Assembly (NCBI GenBank): GCA_029779995.1
Contig: JAKOZM010000145.1
Coordinates: 1 to 48,409, forward strand
Direction: 5' to 3'
Source: Actinomycetes bacterium
GTDB taxonomy: Bacteria > Actinomycetota > Actinomycetes > S36-B12 > UBA10799
Length of the DNA stretch: 48,409 nt
Part shown: positions 33,747 to 43,412 of the stretch, piece by piece
How the letters are laid out: each line of letters begins with the position of its first letter
How positions within the stretch are numbered: position 1 is the first letter of the stretch
Made by a program: the position numbers and the translations under genes
The notes under the pieces: generated by a model
What the model saw: only the letters and a program-made list of their open reading frames with translations
Databases searched by the model: none
Told to the model about the DNA's origin: nothing

Positions 33747-33866
33747 CGATCGGCGGCCTACCGAACAGGGAGGTCAGTCCCGCGACTGCAGCGCGTCAGC
33801 ACGTCCATCGCCGCCCACGGATACCCAGGGGACGGGCGTTCATGCGATGGCCTGAACAATGGTCAG

Positions 33867-34694
33867 GTGAGCGACATTCTGTGGACGGACAGCGGGGACT
33901 ACACCGACATCATCTACTCCACCACCCAGGACGGTATCGCCAAGATCACGATCAACCGGCCGGAGGTGCACAACGCCTTTCGCCCGCAGACTCTGATCGA
34001 GGTCTCCGATGCGCTGACGCGGGCGCGGGAGGACGAGCGGGTGGGCGTCATCATTCTGACGGGGGCCGGCGACAAGGCCTTTTGCTCGGGCGGCGATCAG
34101 CGCGTGCGTGGGGATTCAGGCTATAAGACGGACGAGGCGGCCACGGGTCGATTCCACGTCACGGATCTGCACGTGGCCATGCGCCGCTGCCCCAAGCCGA
34201 TCGTTGCGATGGTGGCCGGCTGGGCGATCGGGGGAGGTCACGTCCTGCACCTTGTCTGCGACTTGACCATCGCCGCTGACAACGCCCGGTTCGGCCAGGT
34301 CGGACCGAAGGTCGGATCGTTCGACGGCGGGTACGGCGCCTCGATTCTGGCTGATCTGGTCGGCCCGAAGAAGGCCAAGGAGATCTGGTTCCTGTGCCGG
34401 CAGTATGACGCCGCCCAGGCGTTGGAGATGGGTCTGGTCAACACGGTCGTGCCCCTGGCGCAGCTGGAGGCGGAAACCGTGGCGTGGTGCCGGGAGATGC
34501 TGCAATTGTCGCCATGGGCGCTGCGCCTGTCGAAGTTGAGCTTCAACGCTCACGAGGATGGATACGCGGGCATTCAGCAATTGGCTCACGACGCCAACCT
34601 CTTGTTCTATGGGACGGCCGAAGCCCAGGAGGGCCGGGAAGCGTTCAAGGCCAAACGAACGCCCGACTTTGAGCAGTTCCCCCGGCGGCCCTGA
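33867..34694 (+). CDS. menB: 1,4-dihydroxy-2-naphthoyl-CoA synthase
   Basis: 275 residues of the crotonase fold. MenB closes the second ring of menaquinone from o-succinylbenzoyl-CoA. Diagnostic segments are [15 protein letters not shown] (oxyanion hole region), [41 protein letters not shown] and the C-terminal [22 protein letters not shown]; other crotonases lack this combination. Menaquinone is the expected quinone partner for the Fe-S oxidoreductase at the left edge. GTG start 33867; AACAAT lies 6 nt upstream and no Shine-Dalgarno is evident. The rest of the men pathway is not in the window. Confidence 0.95.
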   Translation: MSDILWTDSGDYTDIIYSTTQDGIAKITINRPEVHNAFRPQTLIEVSDALTRAREDERVGVIILTGAGDKAFCSGGDQRVRGDSGYKTDEAATGRFHVTDLHVAMRRCPKPIVAMVAGWAIGGGHVLHLVCDLTIAADNARFGQVGPKVGSFDGGYGASILADLVGPKKAKEIWFLCRQYDAAQALEMGLVNTVVPLAQLEAETVAWCREMLQLSPWALRLSKLSFNAHEDGYAGIQQLAHDANLLFYGTAEAQEGREAFKAKRTPDFEQFPRRP

Positions 34695-34732
34695 GAATCA
34701 GCGGCGGAGGTTCTGGTCGACCACGCGGAAAG

Positions 34733-34771
34733 CTGTGCAATATGGACAACGCCGTTGTTCAAATTGCACAG
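34733..34771. repeat. 39-bp near-perfect palindrome downstream of menB
   Basis: CTGTGCAATATGGACAACG (34733-34751) and CGTTGTTCAAATTGCACAG (34753-34771) are complementary at 17 of 19 positions around a single central C. It is AT-richer than its surroundings. No T-run follows, so this is not an obvious intrinsic terminator. Confidence 0.7.
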
Positions 34772-34800
34772 TCTTGCGTCGGCTGAGGGTTGCTCGTCGG

Positions 34801-34915
34801 CGAACCCCACAGTGGCGGTGGAAACCGTCGGGCCACTGGCGTGGCCCTCCTCCCGAACCCCAAGTGGCGGTGGGAACCGTCGGGCCAATGGCGTGGCCCT
34901 CCTCCCGAACCCCAC
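34801..34915. repeat. Tandem repeat of 52-53 bp, two copies plus a partial third
   Basis: CGAACCCCA begins units at 34801, 34854 and 34906. Each full unit contains AGTGGCGGTGG, ACCGTCGGGCCA, TGGCGTGGCCCTCCTCC. GGCCAC-TGGC-GTGGCC in unit 1 can fold. GTGGCGGTGGGA in unit 2 also occurs in the complement of the nearby tRNA-Ser 3' half. Confidence 0.75.
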
Positions 34916-34920
34916 AACGA

Positions 34921-34972
34921 CCGCCAATGAGTAGAGGCCCCGGGCAAGCCCGGAGCCTCTACTCATTGGCGG
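34921..34972 (-). terminator. Inverted repeat with 18-bp arms at tRNA-Ser 3' end
   Basis: CCGCCAATGAGTAGAGGC (34921-34938) and GCCTCTACTCATTGGCGG (34955-34972) are perfect complements; the centre can add CGGGC-AA-GCCCG. The right arm includes the last six bases of the tRNA gene (its GG..CCA end), so the stem starts inside the mature tRNA. It probably ends tRNA transcription. Confidence 0.7.
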
Positions 34973-35056
34973 TGGCGGTGGGATTCGAACCCACGGTGGA
35001 GTTGCCCCCACACACGCTTTCGAGGCGTGCTCCTTTGGCCGCTCGGACACGCCACC
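34967..35056 (-). tRNA. tRNA-Ser (anticodon CGA)
   Basis: The minus strand reads GGTGGCG (acceptor), TG, a D-arm TCCGAGCGGCCAAAGGA, anticodon loop CTCGAAA flanked by CACGC/GCGTG, a long variable arm (TGTGGGGGCAACTCCAC), T-arm GTGGG-TTCGAAT-CCCAC and acceptor CGCCACC, then G-CCA. The class II variable arm and CGA at 35022-35020 identify a serine tRNA reading UCG. CCA is encoded. TATCCT (35069-35064) 7 nt upstream is a good -10. Confidence 0.96.
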
Positions 35057-35063
35057 GCACACC

Positions 35064-35069
35064 AGGATA
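35064..35069 (-). promoter_or_regulatory. -10 box (TATCCT) for tRNA-Ser
   Basis: TATCCT on the minus strand matches TANNNT and lies 7 nt before the tRNA 5' end, implying little or no 5' leader for RNase P to remove. No clear -35. Confidence 0.4.
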
Positions 35070-35132
35070 CGGGGCAGCGTCCTCAGTCACCTGCGCACCC
35101 ACCAGCAAACGGAATCAGGCGAGGGGCAGCCG

Positions 35133-35471
35133 TTAGCCAGCTGGACGGTCCGCGTCGTCGAGGTCCAGGACCCTCGCGTGCAGCATGGGTCGTTGCTGGA
35201 GAGCGGCGCGGACGGCCCGGTGCAGGCCGTCTTCCAGATAGAGGTTGCCGTCCCATCGCACCACGTGAGCGAACAGATCCCCGTAGAAAGTACTGTCCTC
35301 GCTGAGCAGGTTGTGCAGATCCAGGTGGGACTTCGTGGTGATGAGTTCCTCGATGCGGACCTGGCGCGGCGGCAGGTCCGCCCAGTCTGTGAGCGTGAGC
35401 CCGTGCTCCGGGTATGGCTTGCGGTCGCCCACTGCCTTGAACACCATGTCGCCCAGCGTAGATGTGCACAC
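35133..35471 (-). CDS. Conserved hypothetical protein with ParB-like DG-x-HR motif
   Basis: About 112 residues. The core DMVFKAVGDRKPYPEHGLTLTDWADLPPRQVRIEELITTKSHLDLHNLL followed by GDLFAHVVRWDGNLYLEDGLHRAVRAAL looks like a conserved actinobacterial family. VRIEELITT...LxxLL and DGLHR recall the ParB N-terminal nuclease-like fold, but the usual ParB residues are not all visible, so no function is assigned. Start uncertain: GTG 35471 (VCTSTLGDMVF) or ATG 35447. The C-terminal tail (DLDDADRPAG) is acidic. Located 76 bp upstream of the tRNA-Ser gene on the same strand. Confidence 0.7.
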   Translation of the reverse strand: MCTSTLGDMVFKAVGDRKPYPEHGLTLTDWADLPPRQVRIEELITTKSHLDLHNLLSEDSTFYGDLFAHVVRWDGNLYLEDGLHRAVRAALQQRPMLHARVLDLDDADRPAG

Positions 35472-35648
35472 AGTAGTGACGCTTCCGCGCCTGCCGGAGT
35501 CAGGCGTTCGTCCGCGGTACAGGCGTTCGTCAAATCGGGCCGGGATACGCCGAACCGATGTACTCGGGACGAACGGCTGACCCGGACGCAACCGCCGTGT
35601 CCCCTCGAACCGCGACCACAGAAGCCGGCACCGGCACCTGGCCAGAAC

Positions 35649-35702
35649 ATTGAGTCAAACCCGCTCATACTTGTTGACAGATCCCACTCTGTACGTCACA
35701 CT
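35649..35702 (+). promoter_or_regulatory. dnaK operon promoter with HAIR-like HspR site
   Basis: ATTGAGT-N7-GCTCATA (35649-35669) resembles the HspR-associated inverted repeat CTTGAGT-N7-ACTCAAG. It is directly followed by a consensus -35 TTGACA (35674-35679) and, 17 bp on, CACACT as a weak -10. HspR, encoded last in the operon, would bind here and repress. Confidence 0.6.
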
Positions 35703-35744
35703 GGAAACCAGAAAGCCCTCAATCCCAAACATGGAGGAACATAA

Positions 35745-37570
<1,826 letters not shown>

Positions 37571-37574
<4 letters not shown>

Positions 37575-38137
37575 GCCAGTTCGATCAGGACCCTGCCGCT
37601 GAGGAAGGCGTGCGGGTCACCGACAAACGGCGCATCGACCCCGAAACGGGTCAGGTGCGGGAAGGGGCCGCCTCACCGCAGGCGGCCCCGGCCCCGCCGG
37701 CCGATGAGCCGGTGGGTGCCCTCAGCGAGACCGCGAAGGTGGCCGAGTTGACGGCCGACCTGCAGCGGGTGACCGCTGAGTACGCCAACTACCGCAAGCG
37801 CGTGGACCGCGACCGGGAGGCCATGAACGATCTGGCCGCCGCAGCGGTGGTCGGGGAGTTGCTGCCGATCCTGGACGACCTCGGACGGGCGAAGGCTCAC
37901 GACGAGTACGCGGGGGCACTCAAGAGTGTCGGCGATCAGTTGGAGGCGACCACGTCGAAGCTTGGGCTGGTGGCCTTCGGCGCCGTGGGTGATGCTTTCG
38001 ACCCGATGATCCACGAGGCAATGACGCACAATGCTGGCAATGACCTCGAGCAGCCGACCGTGTCGATGGTTTTCAGCGTCGGTTATGAGTTCCGGGGTCG
38101 GGTCCTGCGCCCGGCGCGGGTAGGCGTTGAGGAATAG
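37571..38137 (+). CDS. grpE: Nucleotide exchange factor GrpE
   Basis: 188 residues: a charged, disordered Pro/Ala-rich N-terminus (~55 residues), a long helix ([31 protein letters not shown]) and the C-terminal beta domain with [44 protein letters not shown], the GrpE signature region. It exchanges ADP for ATP on DnaK. GTG start 37571 overlaps the dnaK stop. N-terminal segment variability is normal for actinobacterial GrpE. Confidence 0.98.
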
Positions 38138-38170
38138 GCGTTCGGTGAGCAGCAGAGAGGAGGGACACCG

Positions 38171-39274
38171 ATGAGTGTGAAGGACTACATGGAGAAGGAC
38201 TACTACAAGACGCTGGGTGTTCCCAAGGACGCCGACGCTGCCACGATCAAGAAGTCCTACCGCAAGCTGGCGCGCGAGCTTCACCCGGACACCAACCCGG
38301 ACCCGAAGGCTGCTGAGCGTTTCAAGGAGGTGTCGGAGGCCAATGATGTGCTGTCCGACCCGACGAAGCGCCAGGAGTACGACGAGACCCGGAAGATGGC
38401 TGCCGGGGGTGGATTCCGGATGCCGGGTTCAGCGGGGACCGGTCCCGAGTTCGACTTCGGGGACATCTTCCGCCGGGCCGGTGGAAACGCCGGCGACTTC
38501 GGCGAGACCCTGTCCGGGCTGTTCAACCGCCGAGGGGCGCGCGAGCAGGCTCGCCGTGGACAGGACATTGAGGCTGAGATCAACGTCTCGTTCCCGGAGT
38601 CGCTGAAGGGTCTGACGACCCAACTGCGTCTCACCAGCGAGGACGCCTGTCCCGATTGCGCCGGCACCGGTGCGAAGTCAGGCACCGTGCCGCGGGTGTG
38701 CCCCGATTGTGAAGGGACCGGCATGTCGAGCCGCAACGCGGGTGGCTTCGCCTTTGCCGAGCCGTGCCCGCACTGCCATGGCAGGGGTCTGGTCGTGGAC
38801 AATCCGTGTGCACGCTGCCACGGCTCCGGCCGGGCTGCCAGCAGCAACCTGGTGAATGCCCGGATCCCCGCAGGAGTACGCGACGGCCAGAAGGTCAGGC
38901 TGCGCGGTAAGGGCGCCCCGGGTGAACGTGGCGGCCACAATGGCGACCTCATCATAACCGTGCATGTGGCCGGCGACAGCCAGTTCACGCGCATGGAGGA
39001 CAACATCACCGTCTCGGTGCCTGCGTCCTTCGACGATATGGCGCTCGGCGGTCAGGTCAAGATTCCGCTGCCACTCGGCGGATCGAAGACTTTGAAGTTG
39101 CCGCAGGGCACCAGCAATGGCCGCACCTTCCGCATCCGCGGCGAAGGGGCCCCGCGCAAGGACGGGACCAAAGGCGACCTGCTCGCCACCGTGACCGTCA
39201 CCGTCCCGTCCGACTTGAACGACGAGGCCCGCGAGGCCATCGAGAAGTATCGGAAGGCGATGAGCAATGGATGA
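38171..39274 (+). CDS. dnaJ: Chaperone DnaJ
   Basis: 367 residues. J domain with HPD at 38-40, a G/F-type linker (GGGFRMPGSAGTGPEFDFGD), then the zinc-binding region with four CxxCxGxG repeats (C160/163, C177/180, C199/202, C213/216) and the two C-terminal substrate-binding domains. It stimulates DnaK ATPase and delivers clients. GGAGGG lies about 8 nt before ATG 38171. An in-frame second Met (YMEKDYYKTLGV) is close to the J domain. Overlaps hspR by 8 bp. Confidence 0.98.
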   Translation: MSVKDYMEKDYYKTLGVPKDADAATIKKSYRKLARELHPDTNPDPKAAERFKEVSEANDVLSDPTKRQEYDETRKMAAGGGFRMPGSAGTGPEFDFGDIFRRAGGNAGDFGETLSGLFNRRGAREQARRGQDIEAEINVSFPESLKGLTTQLRLTSEDACPDCAGTGAKSGTVPRVCPDCEGTGMSSRNAGGFAFAEPCPHCHGRGLVVDNPCARCHGSGRAASSNLVNARIPAGVRDGQKVRLRGKGAPGERGGHNGDLIITVHVAGDSQFTRMEDNITVSVPASFDDMALGGQVKIPLPLGGSKTLKLPQGTSNGRTFRIRGEGAPRKDGTKGDLLATVTVTVPSDLNDEAREAIEKYRKAMSNG

Positions 39275-39584
39275 GAACTTTCCCGCATACGTAATCTCCA
39301 TCGCGGCCCAACTGTCCGGGCTGCACCCGCAGACGCTGCGGCAGTACGACCGGCTCGGTCTGGTCACTCCGCAGCGCTCGGGGCGGTACCGGCTCTACAG
39401 CATGCGTGACATCGAGCGCCTGGACAAGGTTCAACAACTCAGCGAAGCCGGGCTCAACCTGGAGGGCATCCGAAGGGTGCTTGATCTCGAGGATGAGGTG
39501 CGCTCGTTGCGTGAACGTTTGACGAAGTACGAGCATCACGAGCGGTCGACTGCGCTGGTGGTCTACCGGGGCCGAAGAGCCTGA
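39267..39584 (+). CDS. hspR: Heat-shock repressor HspR (MerR family)
   Basis: 105 residues. MerR-type winged HTH from residue 7 (AYVISIAAQLSGLHPQTLRQYDRLGLVTPQRSGRYRLYSMRDIERL), then a short coiled coil (LEDEVRSLRERLTKYEHH). It represses dnaK and clpB by binding HAIR sites, and its own operon contains one (35649-35669). Clearly HspR and not another MerR protein, from the ALHPQTLRQYDRLGL segment and the operon position. Start ATG 39267 overlaps dnaJ and has GGAAGG upstream. Followed by a hairpin terminator. Confidence 0.97.
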   Translation: MDENFPAYVISIAAQLSGLHPQTLRQYDRLGLVTPQRSGRYRLYSMRDIERLDKVQQLSEAGLNLEGIRRVLDLEDEVRSLRERLTKYEHHERSTALVVYRGRRA

Positions 39585-39602
39585 TGGAGTCCACCTTCCT
39601 TG

Positions 39603-39631
39603 GAAGCCCGCTGGGGACCCCGGCGGGCTTC
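39603..39631 (+). terminator. Intrinsic-type terminator of the dnaK operon
   Basis: GAAGCCCGC (39603-39611) and GCGGGCTTC (39623-39631) form a perfect 9-bp stem. The T/G and GGG/CCC bases inside extend it towards a small loop. Only short T content follows (TGTATG). It lies 19 bp after the hspR stop and ahead of the clpB promoter. Confidence 0.75.
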
Positions 39632-39650
39632 TGTATGAGACAACGCCAAC

Positions 39651-39671
39651 CTTGATAGGAAGAGGCTCAAG
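39651..39671 (+). promoter_or_regulatory. HAIR operator (HspR site) before clpB
   Basis: CTTGATA-N7-GCTCAAG matches the CTTGAGT-N7-ACTCAAG consensus closely, with the correct 7-bp spacing. It ends 4 bp before the -35 of the clpB promoter. Confidence 0.8.
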
Positions 39672-39675
39672 GTTA

Positions 39676-39704
39676 TTGACATGAACTACAGAAGTGGGGA
39701 CAAT
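39676..39704 (+). promoter_or_regulatory. clpB promoter
   Basis: A consensus -35 TTGACA (39676-39681), a 17-bp spacer and -10 GACAAT (39699-39704). The ATG is at 39712, 7 nt after the -10, so the mRNA should begin at or next to the start codon (leaderless). AGGA at 39706-39709 is too close to ATG to act as a ribosome site. Confidence 0.7.
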
Positions 39705-39711
39705 TAGGAAT

Positions 39712-42246
39712 ATGGAATTCACCTCTAAAGCGCAGGAAGCCCTCGGTGCCGCGATCAGGCAAGCCGCCGCCGACGGTCACTCCGAAGTGACCCCTGCGCA
39801 CCTGTTGCACGCATTGCTTGCCCAGGGTGAGGGGATCGCCACCAGCCTGCTCGACACTGTGGGTGTCAACCGGCAGGCGCTCGACGCCGATGTCCGCCGC
39901 GCCCTGTTGGGTCTGCCCGCGGCCTCGGGTTCGAGCATGGGTCAGCCCTCCCTCGCCCGTACTATGCACGCGGTTCTCAAAGCCGCTGAAGACCTCGCCG
40001 CTCAGCGCGGTGACGCCTACATTTCCACCGAGCATCTACTGATCGGCATTGCCGAGAAGCAGCCTGAGTTGCTGCCCGTCGAGCCGCCCAAGTTGCTCGA
40101 CGCCCTGAACAAGGTCACCGGTGACCGGCGAGTGACCAGTCAGGATCCGGAAGCCAGCTTCCAGGCCTTGGAGAAGTACGGCGTCGACCTCACTGAGCGC
40201 GCCCGCGACGGCAAGATTGACCCAGTCATCGGCCGGGACGCCGAGATCCGGCGGGTGGTGCAGGTGCTGAGCCGGCGCACCAAGAACAACCCGGTGCTGA
40301 TCGGCGAGCCGGGGGTCGGAAAGACCGCTGTCGTCGAAGGTCTGGCCCAGCGCATCGTCGCCGGGGACGTGCCCGAATCGTTGAAGAACAAGACCCTGAT
40401 CTCACTGGACCTGCCAGGTATGGTCGCAGGCGCGAAGTACCGGGGTGAGTTCGAGGAGCGGCTCAAGGCGGTCCTCGAGGAGATTCAGGGCTCGGACGGG
40501 CAGATCATCACATTCATCGACGAGTTGCACACGGTCGTCGGGGCGGGCGCCAGTGGTGAAGGTGCCATGGATGCCGGCAACATGCTCAAGCCGATGCTCG
40601 CGCGCGGCGAGTTGCGGATGGTCGGGGCCACCACTCTCGACGAGTACCGCCAGCACATCGAGAAGGACCCTGCGCTCGAGCGGCGTTTTCAGCAGGTCCT
40701 CGTGGGGGAGCCCAGTGTCGAGGAGACGATTGCGATCCTGCGCGGGCTCAAGGAGAAGTACGAAGCCCACCACAAGGTGGCCATCGCCGATGCCGCGGTG
40801 GTCGCTGCGGCGACGCTGTCCGACCGGTACATCACAGCGCGTTTCCTGCCCGACAAGGCGATCGACCTCGTCGATGAGGCCGCATCGCGGTTGCGCATGG
40901 AGATCGATTCGAGCCCGGAGGAGATCGACAAGCTCCAACGCCAGGTGGACCGGATGAAGATGGAGGAGCTGGCACTGGCCAAGGAGACCGACCCAGCCTC
41001 GGTCGAGCGGCTGGCGAAACTGCAGGCGGAGATGGCTGACAAGGAGGAGGACCTGCGGGCGCTTCGCTCTCGTTGGGACCTTGAGAAGGCCAACTTGGAT
41101 CGCATCGGCGACATGAAGATCCGGATCGATGAGTTGCGTAACATCGCCGATCGCGCCATCCGCGACGGTGACCTGGAGCAGGCGGCCCGCATCCAGTACG
41201 GAGAACTGCCCGAGCTCGAGCGCGAACTGGAGTCTGCCGGCGGCGGCCAGCCCGGCATGGTCAGCGAGGAGGTCACCGCCGAGGACATCGCCGAAGTAGT
41301 GGGCGCGTGGACCGGCATCCCGGCCGGGCGCCTGATGGAAGGCGAGACCGAGAAGCTGCTGCGCATGGAGGAGGAACTCGGCAAGCGGGTCATCGGTCAG
41401 GAGCAGGCCGTACGGGCCGTCTCGGACGCCGTGCGCCGCACCCGCGCCGGCATCGCCGACCCCGATCGCCCCACGGGCTCGTTCCTCCTCCTCGGCCCGA
41501 CCGGAGTCGGGAAGACCGAACTGGCCAAGGCTCTCGCGGAGTTCCTGTTCGACGACGAGCGGGCCATGATCCGCATCGATATGAGTGAGTACTCGGAGAA
41601 GCATTCGGTGGCCCGGCTGGTCGGTGCACCCCCTGGGTACGTGGGCTATGAGGAGGGTGGCCAGCTCACGGAGGCAGTGCGGCGCCGTCCGTACAGCCTG
41701 GTGCTGCTCGACGAGGTGGAGAAGGCCCACCCTGAGGTGTTCGACATCCTCTTGCAGGTACTCGACGACGGTCGCCTCACCGACGGTCAGGGTCGCACGG
41801 TGGACTTCCGCAACACCATCCTGGTGCTCACGTCCAACATGGGCTCGCAGTTCCTCATCGACCAGACCGTGCCCTACGAGCAGCGGCAGGAACAGGTGAT
41901 GGCGGTGGTGCGGCAGTCGTTCAAGCCGGAGTTCCTCAACCGGCTCGACGATGTCGTCATGTTCCAGCCCCTGGACAAGAGTGAACTCGTGCAGATCGTG
42001 GACCTGCAGGTGGACGCGATGCAGCGCAGACTCGATGGCCGGCGGATGACTCTGGTGGTTACCGACGCCTCGAAGAGGTGGCTCGCAGACCACGGGTTCG
42101 ACCCCATCTATGGAGCCCGTCCGTTGCGTCGGCTCGTGCAGAAGGAGATTGGCGATCAGTTGGCGCGGGCGATTCTCTCCGGGGACGTACGCGACGGTGA
42201 CACGATCACCGTGGACGAGGTCGACGACCAGCTCGTCCTGGTCTGA
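39712..42246 (+). CDS. clpB: ATP-dependent disaggregase ClpB
   Basis: 844 residues. Clp N-domain ([34 protein letters not shown]), first AAA+ module with Walker A GEPGVGKT at 198-205, a coiled-coil middle domain ([27 protein letters not shown] onward), second AAA+ with GPTGVGKT near 595-602, and the C-terminal domain with [24 protein letters not shown]. It works with DnaK to pull proteins out of aggregates. Start ATG 39712; a frame start at 39694 would place six residues upstream, inside the promoter. Regulated with the dnaK operon through the HAIR site. Confidence 0.99.
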   Translation: MEFTSKAQEALGAAIRQAAADGHSEVTPAHLLHALLAQGEGIATSLLDTVGVNRQALDADVRRALLGLPAASGSSMGQPSLARTMHAVLKAAEDLAAQRGDAYISTEHLLIGIAEKQPELLPVEPPKLLDALNKVTGDRRVTSQDPEASFQALEKYGVDLTERARDGKIDPVIGRDAEIRRVVQVLSRRTKNNPVLIGEPGVGKTAVVEGLAQRIVAGDVPESLKNKTLISLDLPGMVAGAKYRGEFEERLKAVLEEIQGSDGQIITFIDELHTVVGAGASGEGAMDAGNMLKPMLARGELRMVGATTLDEYRQHIEKDPALERRFQQVLVGEPSVEETIAILRGLKEKYEAHHKVAIADAAVVAAATLSDRYITARFLPDKAIDLVDEAASRLRMEIDSSPEEIDKLQRQVDRMKMEELALAKETDPASVERLAKLQAEMADKEEDLRALRSRWDLEKANLDRIGDMKIRIDELRNIADRAIRDGDLEQAARIQYGELPELERELESAGGGQPGMVSEEVTAEDIAEVVGAWTGIPAGRLMEGETEKLLRMEEELGKRVIGQEQAVRAVSDAVRRTRAGIADPDRPTGSFLLLGPTGVGKTELAKALAEFLFDDERAMIRIDMSEYSEKHSVARLVGAPPGYVGYEEGGQLTEAVRRRPYSLVLLDEVEKAHPEVFDILLQVLDDGRLTDGQGRTVDFRNTILVLTSNMGSQFLIDQTVPYEQRQEQVMAVVRQSFKPEFLNRLDDVVMFQPLDKSELVQIVDLQVDAMQRRLDGRRMTLVVTDASKRWLADHGFDPIYGARPLRRLVQKEIGDQLARAILSGDVRDGDTITVDEVDDQLVLV

Positions 42247-42293
42247 CGCACGTCTGCCCTCCTCGGCAGCCGCGAGTGTTCTATCGTGCGGAG

Positions 42294-43400
42294 ATGCGCA
42301 CTCTGCTGATCGCCGGTGTGGCCGGTGCCCTGACCCTCACCGGGGTGGGCACCGCCAGCGCGGCTGACAACGTGACCGTGATGACCCGCAACGTCTTCCT
42401 CGGGGCGGATCTCGGCCCCGCCCTGCGGGCCGGTGGTACGACGGAATTCATCGATGCTGCTGGGCAGATCTTCCGGCAGTTGGAGTCGACCAACTTCCCG
42501 AAGCGGGCCAAGGGCCTTGCCGAGGAGATCCAGAGCCGCAAACCCGATTTGATCGGCCTGCAGGAGGTGGCTCTGTGGCGGGAGGGGCCGGTCAACATCA
42601 ACGCCGTGCTGGAGCAGAAACCAACCGCGTCCAGGGTGTACCAGGACTTCCTGAAGATCCTGCTGAAGCAGATCAATAAGGGTCCGGTGCAGTACGAGGT
42701 GGTCAAGGTCCAGGACGAATTCGACTTCGAGGCACCCACGGACACGGATGCAAATCCCGGTACAGGCCTGTACGGCGCTGACAAGGACATGCGTCTGACG
42801 ATGCGCGACGCGATCCTCAAGCGGGTCGGCTCCCGCGTGAAGGTGAAGAATCAGCGCGGGAACCAGTACACGAAGAAGAACTCGTTCAGCGTCACGGTGG
42901 CGGGCCGGGTGAAGGTCACCTCGCTGCGGGGCTGGCTGTCCACGCAGGCCAAGGTCGGCAAGGGACCGTGGTTCACTTTCGCCAACACCCACCTCGAAGC
43001 CTTTGATGATCGCACGCAGGTCCCCAGCATCCGTGCCAAGCAGGCTGGCGAGTTCGCGAAGGCGATGGCCGGGGCCAAGGGCCCGCTGATCGCCGTGGGT
43101 GACTTCAATTCGGACTCGCCGGGCCTCGTTCCCGGGGATGAGCAGGCGTTCGAGGCCTTGCGCGGCGCCGGGTTCCGCGACATCGGCACCACCACTCCGC
43201 TGAGCTGCTGCATCGCCAGCTCCGATGACTTGCAGGCCGGTGGCGATATCAGCGAGTTCGACCATCGCGTGGATCAGATCGTCACCACGACACCCAAGCG
43301 GGTCAAGCGGCTGCGGACGTGGGTGACGGGCCGGGAGCAGTCCTTCGGGTTCTGGCATTCTGACCACGCGGGTGTGGTGGGTCGCTATCGGCTGCGCTGA
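42294..43400 (+). CDS. Secreted endonuclease/exonuclease/phosphatase-family protein
   Basis: 368 residues with a signal peptide (RTLLIAGVAGALTLTGVGTASA|AD). Active-site motifs of the EEP fold are present: TRNVFLG, LIGLQEV (catalytic Glu), FANTHLE, VGDFNSD and the C-terminal FWHSDHAGV (Asp-His). The protein could be an extracellular nuclease, sphingomyelinase-like phosphodiesterase or phosphatase; the sequence does not decide. A TATCGT -10-like box lies 6 nt before ATG 42294, with GGAG abutting the ATG. Ends 1 bp from the convergent membrane gene, the two stop codons lying inside one palindrome. Confidence 0.86.
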   Translation: MRTLLIAGVAGALTLTGVGTASAADNVTVMTRNVFLGADLGPALRAGGTTEFIDAAGQIFRQLESTNFPKRAKGLAEEIQSRKPDLIGLQEVALWREGPVNINAVLEQKPTASRVYQDFLKILLKQINKGPVQYEVVKVQDEFDFEAPTDTDANPGTGLYGADKDMRLTMRDAILKRVGSRVKVKNQRGNQYTKKNSFSVTVAGRVKVTSLRGWLSTQAKVGKGPWFTFANTHLEAFDDRTQVPSIRAKQAGEFAKAMAGAKGPLIAVGDFNSDSPGLVPGDEQAFEALRGAGFRDIGTTTPLSCCIASSDDLQAGGDISEFDHRVDQIVTTTPKRVKRLRTWVTGREQSFGFWHSDHAGVVGRYRLR

Positions 43401-43412
43401 GTCATCTCAGCG
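43395..43412. terminator. Hairpin across two convergent stop codons
   Basis: CGCTGAG-TCAT-CTCAGCG (43395-43412) is a perfect 7-bp stem with a 4-nt loop. The TGA of the plus-strand gene is 43398-43400 and that of the minus-strand gene is 43402-43404. It could terminate both transcripts in a space of one free base. Confidence 0.6.

Noticed and set aside
34558..35136. Plus-strand frames across the tRNA-Ser gene and tandem repeats
   Set aside because: They translate the complement of a tRNA (a common source of spurious proteins) and repeat DNA.
40402..42093. 563-codon minus-strand frame inside clpB
   Set aside because: Antisense shadow; open only because of codon bias in clpB.
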